This document shows positions 27,955 to 39,300 of a stretch of 64,000 bases of DNA, piece after piece. This DNA comes from Narthecium ossifragum (taxonomy: Eukaryota; Streptophyta; Magnoliopsida; Dioscoreales; Nartheciaceae). The first letter of the stretch is position 1. The number at the start of each line of letters is the position of its first letter. Position numbers and translations under genes: made by a program. The stretch is from positions 2,750,606-2,814,605 of the forward strand of contig OY986973.1 of assembly GCA_963920575.1 (NCBI GenBank). The letters are read 5' to 3'. The notes below the pieces were generated by a model. That model ran no database searches. It worked only from the letters and a program-made list of their open reading frames with translations, and was not told the DNA's origin.

Positions 27955-28180
27955 GAATCGGTAGTGGACTATCGATTCTTTCATGTAGTCCATCGGTCTA
28001 CCGATGGACTAGATCAATGAATCGGCAGTCCACTATCGATTGAATTATTCATCTAGTCCATCTGTAATGAGATACCGAGACTCTATCAACCAATCGGTAC
28101 CTCACTATCGATATAATTCAATCGGTAGTCCACTGTCGATCTCTACCGATGGACTACATGGACGAATCGGTAGTCTAACA
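27955..28180. repeat. Short inverted/foldback repeat cluster around ATCGGTAGTCCACTATCGAT
   Basis: Variants of GAATCGGTAGTCCACTATCG recur at least five times within 220 bp in both orientations, together with inverted copies of CTACCGATGGACTA. The hAT target duplication lies immediately downstream. It could be a foldback element or a diverged satellite. Confidence 0.55.
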
Positions 28181-28183
28181 TTA

Positions 28184-28191
28184 CTCGTATC
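28184..28191. repeat. hAT target-site duplication, left copy
   Basis: CTCGTATC, identical to 31595-31602 beyond the right end. Confidence 0.9.
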
Positions 28192-31100
28192 TAGGGATGG
28201 CAACGGGGCGGATCGGTGCGGATATTGAAAATACCATACCCGTCCCCGCACTCCTCCGCCCATACCCGCACCGCCCCGTCCCCGCGCGGATAATGGGGAT
28301 CGCGGACCATAACCATCCCCGCGGGTACGCGGATATTACCCGCAACCCACGGTTACCCGCAAAACCTAAAAAAAACCTATTTAATCAACATTCAGCCTCT
28401 AAAATTTAAATCTAAATCTACCAAACCATCATCAACATTTAATCTCTAAAATCTAGATCCACTAAACAATCATCAACATTTAGTGCATGCTAAAACAAAA
28501 TCAAAATCATCCCTATTAGTGCATGCTAAAACAAAATCACATCCGACGTTTACAAGTCCAACACATTAATAAAAAGGACTAACAAAACCATTCGCTTTAA
28601 TAGACTCAAAATTCAAGCTCTTCTGCCTCTGAAAATCAGAGAGTGGAAGAGGCAACTCCACACAACTATCCCAAGTCCTCAGAATATGTTTAATGTACTC
28701 ATAAGCAGAACATAGAATCAAAAACCAAATTAGGGAAGACAACAGAACTCTGAAATGTTTAGCCGAGACACTAAAACCTAAAGACAACTGATTTACTGGG
28801 TGACTCCTAGCCACTTTGTGAAGACATCAAATTCGGTGCAATCGCTGTCTGAAATCATAGTCTTGTACCACGCGCTACCGGCAGCCTTGATTGTAGTAAG
28901 CTCCTTCTGCACAAAGAACAGTAAAGCGTGACAAAGTGAACTCATAAGTAAAGAAAGAAACAATCTCTGAAAAGAAGCTAGTGAGTGCAAAAGAAAAGCT
29001 AGGCATAAATCAACAGAATGAAAGTAGAAATCTACAAAACAAAGCATAGGAAACAACTTACACCACAACAATATAAACCAAGTGAGAAAACTTAATGCAC
29101 ATTGTATATAGATTACTTGAGCTTGAACTATATATAGGGCAAGTTTCCACAACATCAATCTTCCATCAACAGAGTTCATAAAAAACAAAGGGCACGTAGC
29201 CATCAACAGACAAACAGTACCATCTGATCAAATTTGTCAAACAAAAGACTGCTTCCTAGGTACAAAATACATGAACACAAGATGTAACAGTCATCGACCT
29301 TGTTCTGAATAAAACACATGTCACAATGCAAGGAAATTCGTAAAAAACAAAACACCATTAAGATGAGCGGTGAAGCATGGAATAAAGGCGTGAACACCTA
29401 AGAACCTCCCAAAAATCCATCCACATGAAAACCCTTTCTGAATTCATCTCGAACCATCATCAGATAATTTATTCAAAATGAATGTTATATGAAGAGCATA
29501 ATGCAGATCATATTAGCAACAATTGCAAGAATCAAACACGGTAAACAACGAAAACATCTGATGAATGTCTATGCTGGATAATATTTTCCCATAAAAAACT
29601 GAAGATATACAACAGAATTCATGTTACAACTATAATAGACATGCATTCCTCCAGGCAGATTAGATCACACAGGGACTAACATAAAGTTAAGTGGTGAGAT
29701 ACCATATCCAACAGAATTCATGTTACAACGATAATAAGACGATGATAAAAGTATTGAATGGACTAACAGATGTACAATAATATTTCGAAGTGGGTCAAAT
29801 AGAGCTTTTTCGAGAGAGTCACAAGGAAAATGCAATTAAAAAGAAGCTCCAGGTCTGTAAGTAGCATACAACAGACCAATATAAAAATAGAATTCATTTA
29901 TTGCTTCAATCGGACATAAACATGAATACCAAATAAAATAGCTATAGACAGAAAAGAGGACACAACTATATAATTTTCAGAATAAACACGTGTATATACA
30001 TACAGCAAACATTAATATATGTCCAAATGCCCTTCTAGGAAACATCAACGAGAAGCAGAAACACACAATTTTTGCTTACATCTTGGACCCACCATCGCTC
30101 ATGCATTCCATTTTCTCCATTCATGCGATTAAAATTGTAAAAAAATAGAATAGAATGCTTCAATTAATCAATATGAATAATGGAGGTGCTGGGCCTACAA
30201 GTAATTTTTTAAGAAAAAATGCCGATTACCTCACGAGTAATGCATGAATCCTCCGTTCATCATCACCGGTAGTTTGGTTGGAAGAGTTCTCAACAGGGAG
30301 TTGGGTGTCGAATGATGGTGGCTGGCTAGGACTCCCAGATGATAGCTGTTTTGAGCATGAGTTTCCTTCACCACTGTTGGGTGCCGACATTGTAACTAAA
30401 ATCCTACCAAAGAAATCTCTCAGTACAACACCAAAGAAAACCAAAGAACAAAACCAAAGAAAACCAATCATCCACCACTCTGTCGAAGGCTTCAAATCCA
30501 GAACAAAACCAAAGAAAACCAAATCAAAATCAAATCAAAGGGAAGCAATACAACATTCAAAAACCAATGATACCCATGATCACTTCAGTCCTTATACAGC
30601 AAGGCCAAAAACCAATCAACAACATCGAATCTCCAGCGAGAGAGGGCGCGGTGAGGAGAAGAACTAAAGCCGGGAAGGGAGAGGAGAAAGAGAATAAAGG
30701 CGTTGCTAACCTTTGGCCAAAGACGTATCTTCCCGCCGGCAGCCTCGGTCGAAACGGTGATGATCTCCTCGCGTTTCCTCGCGAGCAGCCCGACCAGACG
30801 ACCACCAATCTGATGTTTGCCCGTGAGATAGAGAGTTAGATCGACGAAATGGGGGCCTCCGGTGCCGGACAAGAGAGAGACAGAGTTAGATAGAGAGTTA
30901 GAGTCAGGAGTGGAGGAGTGGACCGAACAACTGGACAAGAAAGAGGGAAAGAGAGGAGAGGAGCAGAAGAATGAGAGGGATTGGGGGCTGTAGTGGTGAG
31001 AGGGGGTGGTGCCGTGGTGGAGGCGGCGGCGATGGGGATCGGGATAGGACTATTGGAGGAAGGGAGGAGGGCTTGGGGTAAGCTCGATGCCGATACCGAC

Positions 31101-31594
31101 GCCGCCGTTGGATTTGGAGGTCGGCGATGGCGAAGATGCAAGAGGGGGGCGGGGCTTGAGGGTCTCAGGGTGGAGAGGGAGGGTGGAGCGGCGAGCCTGC
31201 GACTGCGAGGGTGGAAGGGGCGGCGCTCGAGGGTGGAGAGGGAGGGTGGAGCTGCGAGGGTGGACGGGGAGAGGGGATCGGGTGGACTGGGTGAGTGGTA
31301 GTGGCGGCGGCAAAGAGAGGTAGGGTTTCAGGATTAGGGTAACTGGGTAAAGTGTCTTGTGTAGTTGTGTGCATATATATACATAAGGGTATTTTTGTAA
31401 TAAAATGGCGGGGCGGATATGCGGGGCGGGGCGGGGCGGATATTACCCAATACCATAATCCGCCCCGTACCCGCACGGATTTAAATTTTGAAAACCATAC
31501 CCGTATCCACGGGTAAAAAATCTATACCATACCCGTCCCAATCGGTGCGGATCGGCTCGGTTATTCAGCAGTGCGGTCGATTTTGCCATCCCTA
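28192..31594. mobile_element. hAT-type transposon (non-autonomous), 3.4 kb
   Basis: The left end TAGGGATGGCAA at 28192 is the exact inverse of TTGCCATCCCTA ending at 31594. Both ends are flanked by the perfect 8-bp duplication CTCGTATC (28184-28191 and 31595-31602), diagnostic of hAT elements. The subterminal regions are rich in GGGGCGGAT/CCCGCCCC motifs in opposite orientation at the two ends, as is usual for hAT transposase binding. No transposase gene is present. The interior holds a small spliced gene on the minus strand and a GC-rich region at about 30840-31320, so this looks like a gene-carrying (Pack-type) hAT. The perfect target duplication suggests a fairly recent insertion. Confidence 0.9.
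28793..30390 (-). CDS. Small spliced gene or captured fragment inside the hAT element, function unknown
   Basis: Not recognised. Exon 1 runs from the ATG at 30390 to a GT donor after 30230 and encodes a Ser/Pro/Gln-rich start ([15 protein letters not shown]) ending [10 protein letters not shown]. The last exon, 28906-28793, has a good acceptor and encodes [20 protein letters not shown] through [13 protein letters not shown] and a stop. A probable middle exon ends at 30080 with MHERWWVQD before a GTAAGC donor, in phase with the last exon, but its acceptor and its phase with exon 1 do not match as the sequence stands. That mismatch suggests a missing exon or decay after capture. The full product would be only about 105-115 aa. 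A GC-rich region upstream (30400-31300) may be its captured promoter and leader. Confidence 0.4.
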
Positions 31595-31979
31595 CTCGTA
31601 TCAAATTGAGAAGATATGATATCCGATCCCAATACATACGTGGATATAATCCGATCTTTAGTAACCACGTCAGATAATATACCATAATTTTAACTAAATA
31701 ATGCAGCAAAAAGAATATAGAAAAAACATACAACCGTCATATCAATATGGACCTTTCCATCTCACTCACCGGCATCGTTTCTAACCCGTTTCCCTCCGGC
31801 ATTCCATTTCCACCGGACCAAGACGTTTCCCCAGCCTACTGTTCACCCGTTTCGCCTCTTCTAAACGACCCACCAAGTGGGCTACTGTTCTCTATAAATA
31901 GTCTCCGGCCCCATCCATCCCAGTCGCGCTTAGCACACTCTCTCTTGTGGCTGCGACGCCTCTATTGATCGCGAACTCC
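31595..31979. other. Pyrophosphatase promoter region
   Basis: The host promoter and 5' leader of the plastid pyrophosphatase gene, between the hAT target duplication and the ATG at 31980. Confidence 0.6.
31893..31900 (+). promoter_or_regulatory. TATA box of the pyrophosphatase gene
   Basis: TATAAATA, 80 bp upstream of the ATG at 31980, followed by a C/T-rich stretch suited to a transcription start. The hAT element ends about 300 bp further upstream. Confidence 0.65.
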
Positions 31980-34806
31980 ATGGCGGCGGCAACGACGGCG
32001 GCGAGGATGGCAGCGTTGGCTCCCTGCGGCATCCGTGGCCGGAGCTCTCTTCTGGCTCTCCGCGCTCTCTCGCCAGCGGCGAGGGGTGTCTCCCTCCGTC
32101 CCGTGCGGCGCCGCATCCACTTGTGCTCAGCGATCCACAACCCTAGCTCTCTCCAGACCAAGGAGGAGGGCCAGCCCGAAACCCTTGACTACCGCGTGTT
32201 CTTCCTTGAAGCGTCCGGGAAAAAGGTACTTGCTTTATCTTGATCCCTCTCTGTAAGTAGTGTTTGGTCTGAGGTCTGATTCGTTGAGGTTTCTTGGGCC
32301 TTGCTGTGGCTAAAAGATTTCTCCTTGGCATGATATCCCGTTGAGTTTGGGGGATGGAGTGTTTAATTGCATCGTGGAGATACCCAAGGAGTCCAGTGCC
32401 AAGATGGAGGTGGCGACAGACGAGCCGTATACTCCGATTAAGCAGGATACCAAGAAAGGGAAGCTTCGATACTACCCGTACGTTATTCTTTCACTGTATT
32501 GATTAGGTATTGAGGTTACTAATGGAAGATTGGTTCTTTAGTATCAAAATTGTGTTTATTGTTCGTACCATAATGTGTTTATTGGATAGTTTCTGATAGG
32601 GGCATGTGAGTTTAGGTTCTTTTGGAAGCGTGGAACTCTCTGGCACCGTTGTCCTTCTAGAATTTTTTTATGTTTTGTGTGTGATAGCTTCATCAGTGGC
32701 TCATCTATCTCAGGTATAATATAAATTGGAACTATGGTTTACTCCCACAAACTTGGGAAGACCCAACGTTTGCAAATACAGAAGTTGAGGGGGCATTTGG
32801 CGATAATGATCCAGGTGCTTTTGTATCTCATAGACTAGAAAGTGTTTTATATTCAGACTTAGTTATAGAAGCAAGTACGACTCGTATGCTATATGTGACT
32901 CCTGTTCTTTATTTTCTTTTTTTGTTCTTTCTTTTGTGCAGTTGATGTTGTTGAGATAGGAGAAAAACGTGCTAAGATTGGTGAAATCCTCAAGATAAAG
33001 CCCTTAGGAGTATTAGCCATGATAGATGAAGGAGAACTCGACTGGAAGATAGTTGCCATTTCTATGGACGATCCTAGAGCATCACTTGTAAATGATGTTA
33101 ACGATGTTGAGAAGCATTTCCCGGTACTCTTTTATTTTCTCAATGTTTTGCTTCTCGTATCTCAGTGAGCACAACAACTTGTCGTTCCACCCTAAAGCCA
33201 AAAGCATGCTAAAGATGAAATTGTCTTTGCCTTCAGGTGGTTTGGTACAATTACTACACCACATATATCGCATTGCAGTAATCAGTTTACATGTTTTCCA
33301 TGTTTTGGTCTGGAATTTTTATCACTTTGTCCTATCTATATTGAAATTTTCTTAAGAGTGACAATGTGATTTTCTCATTCATCAGCCCAGTGAACAACTA
33401 GGTCTTGCCTGTTTGTTTTTGGCTCCAAAATCTTTGCTTGCAAGATTCACTTGCCATTTCCATTGGTAAAATCCTGCAATGATACCATATCAAGGTGGAA
33501 AACATAGCAGCATTTATTTTTTCATGTTCTTCTTTAACATCTTTGCTGTTGCTCTGCTATTCTGGATAAACTCTGTTTTTCGAGAATCCTTTTCTATGGC
33601 CTGAGACCCAGTCACATCAATTACCCACAAATGGATGTCAAGACGTCCAAGTCTTGTGTATACTTCTGTACAATTCGAAATGCACTAGATAGTTAAATCT
33701 ATGCTGCTGAGAAGAATCCCAAAGTTCTTGATATGGCAAGGCCAGCAGCCCTGTATAAACCGGATTTTTCTTTCCAGCAACATAATTCTCAGATATGTTG
33801 TTCACCTATCTTGAATTACTGAGAGAGGGATGTCAAACAGTCAAAGTTGGTTGTTGAATCAAGCAGATGAATATTTTTAGGTTTCCTAGACTGCTAGAGT
33901 ATGTTTGCTTTCAACTAGTGTTTGTCTGTATTTTAAAAGAAAACTATTTGCGGTATCTTGGAGTGTTTCTGTAAAGATAGTCGAATAAGCATCTTGGACA
34001 TTTTAGGTCCAAGAAAGCAGCATCTTATATTTTGCAGCTTGTATTTAGTTCCAAAAGAGTCAATAATTGTGCTTAAACAAGAAGTAGTGTACACCCGCGA
34101 CAACTTTGGAAGCTGCTAAAAACTACAGTAGTTTCTTCTTTTGATAAGTTGATAAATAATCTTCTGACAGTACATCATGAAATACTTTTTGCATCACTAG
34201 CTCATAATATATATTGATCTTCATGTTGCAAAGTAAAACAATAAGATTTGTAATGAAAGCTGTAGAATATGACCTCTTCCATGATTATTATATTTTGTCT
34301 TTTGATAATACACGCTTTAACCTGGAATATTCTTGTCTTTCAGGGTACCCTTACTGCAATAAGAGACTGGTTCAGAGACTACAAGATTCCAGATGGAAAG
34401 CCTGCTAATAAATTTGGTCTTGGCAACAAGACAGCGGACAAGGTCAGTCTGACTGCTTATTTTCTTTTTGATAAGCAACTTACATGCTCTCAGTTAATGC
34501 TTATTAAATAGTTATACTTGGAGTTTCCTCTTTGACTAATGTTCAAACTTTGATTTCGTCCATTGACCACCTATTTCTTTTGTACATATATCTTAGTTCT
34601 TTATAGAATTTCATCATCCAAATAACAAAAATTGAGTTTGGCTAGATCATTTGGTTGTCGATATTCCTGTCCCATCCAATCTGATTGGAAACTTTTGTTC
34701 TTTCTGTGAATAGGAATATGCTCTGAAGGTAATTACCGAGACAAATGAGTCATGGTCTAAATTAGTCAAAAGATCTGTTCCAGCGGGGGAGCTATCATTA
34801 GTGTGA
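31980..34806 (+). CDS. PPA6-like: Soluble inorganic pyrophosphatase, plastid-targeted
   Basis: Six exons: 31980-32225, 32317-32477, 32714-32814, 32942-33123, 34344-34442, 34714-34806; GT-AG; 293 aa. The first about 60 residues are rich in Ala, Ser and Arg with few acids, a chloroplast transit peptide. Then comes a family I pyrophosphatase: [43 protein letters not shown], the signature DNDPVD (166-171, metal-binding Asp residues), [12 protein letters not shown], and [20 protein letters not shown]. It hydrolyses PPi to phosphate with Mg2+, pulling starch synthesis, fatty-acid and other plastid biosyntheses forward. The closest family member is the Arabidopsis plastid enzyme PPA6. The ATG was chosen because eleven upstream open codons begin only with GTG. 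All key residues are intact. Confidence 0.94.
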
Positions 34807-36353
34807 CCACCGTACCTGGATTGAGCAATGAAGCTGTAAGATTTCAAGCCTGAGAACCGCGAAGCATTACTTTTTTCTTAGTATGCCCAGAAATATTAAT
34901 GTGCGGGAACCTTATCTATGTGGATGCCATTGGAAATCAACTCATTATTGAAGCCCATTCTTATCTAATAAAGTTGGTCTGCGATCTTCAGTATTTTTTT
35001 CCTTCAGCAAGTGGAACATCTGAAGCAAAATAGTAGATTTCTGGTGGTTGCTCAGCGGTTAATATGTTTCATCTGTTGTTTATTGGAGTTCCATACTTGA
35101 ATCCCATTTCAGCATCATCTCTTTCCTAGGAAGTGACACTGCTTTACCCCTCTTCGTCTTCCACCTTTATTTAAGATAATTACCTGAGCAATGGCTGCTC
35201 CAAATAATGCAAGAATATAGCGTTTGATTAATTACTAGCTCTGCAAACGAAGGTGGTAGTTATTGATTAAGTTTCACGACTTAATTTTCCTGATGATTTA
35301 AGTTTCATGACTTTTTTCTTACGAAATTCTTTATGGTGACCAATAAGCTGGAAAACATTAACAACGGTGAACGATAACATTAGCTTCAACAGTAACAATG
35401 GTACTAACATGTAAAAGAATACATATCTGTTACAAAACTGTCGCCAAAGGCAAAAGAAAGCAAAATAGCTTCCATCGAAGCATTAAACTTTTTACACTTA
35501 TGAGGACCGTCTCGACCGTAGCTTACTAAAACAACAGTCCTCAGATCATGGGTTTCAGTGGATAAGCTTCTTGGATCCATATAAGTAAAGCAAAAGTCTA
35601 ACAAAATACTACACAAAATCATCCTGCTCAGTTGTGATGGATGTCAACTGTTAGATTCAGAAGCACTATGGAATGCAGAAAAAAATGCGATGACCTGCAG
35701 AGCCATGATGGATCTCACCTGACGGCTTCGACAAAAAGTGTGAAGCATAACAAATCCAAAGGCCATTCAAGCAAGGCATACTCTCCATTCAAACAGGTGG
35801 AGTCTGGGAAGCCAATTGAAACTGCTTCTCTCCAATTTTGCCTGGCAGCAGATAACTCTCCATGTACACATAAATTAGCACGTCTCTTTAGAATTCCTAT
35901 TTAAGCCGTTTGATACCGCCTTCAGGTTCAGTCCTGTAGCCATCCATCACTTTTCTAATCCCCAAATTTTAGGGTACAGCAGCAGCATATGTCGGCGGCG
36001 CGCTGTGCCGCTGTGATACAACGGACTGATTTGATGAGCCAGCTCCTCCAGTGAAGCCATGTACCTGTGAAGTGTATTCCTTCCTGTCTTGCAACATTCC
36101 CATGCCCATCAAAAAAAGTTAAAAAAAACACAGCCCAGGTCACTACCTGAGGACATGTTCAGATCCCACATCTGGTATACATAGATTATTACAAAACATA
36201 TATGACCATCTATCCAGGACCAGAGTTAGCGTCCTGCTGCCTCATGACCCCAAGACCAACTGCTCCGAGGGTGATTTATATGGCTACACATAAGCAATGA
36301 GAGGAGACATGATAATTTACAGAGCCATTTCGGATCATATCTCGACAATCACT
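34807..36353. other. Convergent intergenic region (pyrophosphatase / FIP1-like 3' ends)
   Basis: It holds the 3' untranslated regions of two convergent genes. A small ATG frame of 87 codons at 35641-35904 has no recognisable domain and no good coding signature; it is probably chance. Confidence 0.5.
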
Positions 36354-39300
36354 CTAGCCGCTTGTCCACCTCCGTTTCCTGGCTGGACGCTCTGGCTTGA
36401 ATTCCGCATCAACAGCAGCTTCACTCGGGTTCGAGCGGACTTCATTCTCTGGCCTTTTACTCGTCGATGTTTCTTTCTCACCTGGCATGGGGAGTTTAAA
36501 ACGCTCGCTTCTCCTCTTAAGTTTGGCAACTGTGTCATCCAGATTCCGGTCTTTGTCCTCCCCAGTCTTGTCTGGTATTTGCCCGAGATCAGAATCCTTT
36601 GGATCTGATTCGCCAGCACTAGTGCCTTCAATCCTTCCTACTCCATCTGACTGCACTGCATCTTTAGAGCTTTCAACCTCCTTGGGTCTCATGGAAGAAG
36701 ACGCTATATGGTTGTTATCAACTACACCAAAATCCCTCTCCTGGTGACTTGTCCATCGCTCCAGTTTGGACCTTCCTCGTCTCGATTCGTCCTGATTTTC
36801 ATCCTCGGAGACTTGATCATCTTCTCCGTGTCTACTAGAAGAAAGAAGCAACTGGGAATCACCAGGCTGTTTTTCAGCAATGCGGTGGTTGTCTTTATTG
36901 GGATGGCCGGCAAACGAAACATTTTTGCTATCCTGCTCGTTCTTGCTTTTGATCCTCACCTGAAAAAGGTCTCAAACAGGACAATAATGCGCTAAAATTA
37001 CAATCCATTGACACCACATTTATGTAATGCTCATTGAATGTTGAAAGAAAGACTGAGAAGTTCAGGCAGAAAGTGCTCAAAGACAAGTATGAATTTTGTG
37101 GGGACAAAAAGAATCTTAGCAAAAAATAAGAATCTTAAGATCAAATTCTCGTGGTCAAGTGGTCAACCATGAGGTACTAACTGATCTCCAAATAATGGGA
37201 CAGTTATTTTGGATCCTGTTTCTCTAAGTGAGTCCTAATTCAAGGTATAGAAGAAATACTAAGTGCACTGCAAAGCAAAGTTCATCCTGCAAGGAAGCTC
37301 ACCAACTCGGGAATATCAATAACAATTTGTACCACTTTGTTAATCTGCTTTTGGACAAATGTACAGTATTGTTAGGTTACATACAGCAATGAGATATATA
37401 GCAAATCGAACACTGATATGTATCCAGCATCCAGAACCTACTATTAAACTGATGCAAACAATACAGGAAATCTTGTAACTAGCTGTTGCTAGGAGTTGCT
37501 AAGCAAAGAAAGCAGAAAGTTTGTGCTTGAAGACAGTTAGTACTTTGGAGTGGTATTTGACCAAAACTCTCATAATCTGGAATCTGCACCATTGTTGGGA
37601 AACATTTAAATATCATTTTTATAAAATTAAAAAAAAAGCATTGATGACATCTGTAGATTATGCTCGATTTGCTTGTATCTGTTGTTCTTTTAAAAAGTGA
37701 AGGTGCTTGTTAATCAAAACACAAGGCTTCTGTCCTAAGCTCATGTATTCTCACAAAAACTGACTACTCACAAGTTGTTGTCATTGACATATTCTGGTGA
37801 AGAGAATTATATCTAACGAGAACTCAGTAAACATTCATGATTTACCTTCCCTAATTCTCCACCTTTCATTTCAGTTCAACTTTTTAGTTTACAAGTCATT
37901 TTGACAAAAACTGTTAAAAATCCAGGTTTCCACCGACTAATATTGTTTCAAAGACTTTGCTATCTCTTTGCACACACAGCATGTTGGTGTCTCCAGACTT
38001 ACTCTATTTTATGCCATCAGCTACTGTTCTTTCCTTTTAGCCCGAATAAAGGCTTTCTGATCAGCTGTATATATCCACATTACTGTCACAAATTATCAAT
38101 CATACCTTGTCATCTCGGTGAGAATAACTGTGGTCATCATTCTTCCTCTTCCCAGCTCCTTGAAAGTTACGCGCTGATGTTTCTGTATCATTACCTTTCC
38201 TTGTGCTATCCCTGTTTCTCTCTCTGTAAATTTGTTGGCCATCAGAAGTACTTGTAAGACGGCCTTTATTACTGCTCCACTTTTCTTGCCTTAAGTTTCT
38301 CTCCTCGTTAGTGAATTGATTTTCACGCGCATTAACAACATCACGTCCTTTGTGTTGCTCTTTCCTAGATTGTTCGCTTTCCCGCCTTTTATCTTTATTG
38401 TGATGTTCTTTATCAGAACCAGGCCCTTTAGATTCATCCTTATTCCTTCCATTCCCGCCTGGAGGCTTATCCTCCGAGCTTCGCCCACTCCGTGGTGCAC
38501 CCTTTCCTTCTTCTCTATCACGGTGTCTTGGCGCATCCTCATGAGGTTGCCTAAGGCGGTATTTATCTTCCCTATCCCTCTGTTGCCAGCTATCATCTTG
38601 GTGCCTGGTAGAATGATGATCCTCAAGTTTGTCTTTTGCTCTGATTACATCCTCCCTCCTCCTATGATCTGCAGGCTCATCCCTTTCCCTTTTTCTTCGG
38701 CTGGACTCTTCTCTAACCTTGTAGCCATGCAGTGTATCTTCCTTATCGGACCTCTCTCTCCTTGAATGATCTTGATCCTTCCTTCTCTTGATATGAGGAT
38801 CATCTAAATTCTCCCTCCGACTTACCAAGATATCATCCCTCTCTCTCTGCCTTGGAGCCACTTCTCTATCACGACCCCTCCAGTCTCCATCATCAGCACG
38901 TTTCTTCATGTGGGGATCCTCATCTTTGTCTTTTCCATCAGCCATCCGTATTCTACTTCTGTGCCTTGATCCTGTTTCCTCACCATGTTCCCGCCTTAAG
39001 TCTTCATCTTTCACCCTTCTTCTATAACTTTCATCCTCTCTCTTTTGCCAAATACCAAGGGAGACATCCCTTTCTTTGGACCTATCAAAAGCCTCGCCCC
39101 TACCTCTCACAGGGTGCGCAGAGTTAGAATCCAGATCTCTGGGTTGATAAGAATGGTATACATCCATCCGTCCTCTGGAACCTAAACGGCTTTTCTCTCT
39201 CTCATCTCTACCATAATCATCTTTCTGCCGCAGATTATGCTCTTCTTCATGACGCCTTCTAAGATCACCAATTCTCCTTGATCGTCCATCTTGCATAACT

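Noticed and set aside
30836..31323. GC-rich overlapping frames in the hAT element as protein genes
   Set aside because: They are low-complexity Gly/Arg or Pro/Ser frames produced by G-rich repeats. A captured promoter/leader or subterminal DNA is more likely.
35641..35904. Small 87-codon gene between the pyrophosphatase and FIP1-like genes
   Set aside because: It has an ATG but no homology, composition signal or splice context. It lies in the convergent 3' region.
38316..39127. Antisense frames opposite the FIP1-like charged exon
   Set aside because: The long stop-free antisense arises from biased codon use (Arg/Asp/Glu). The encoded peptides show no domain.
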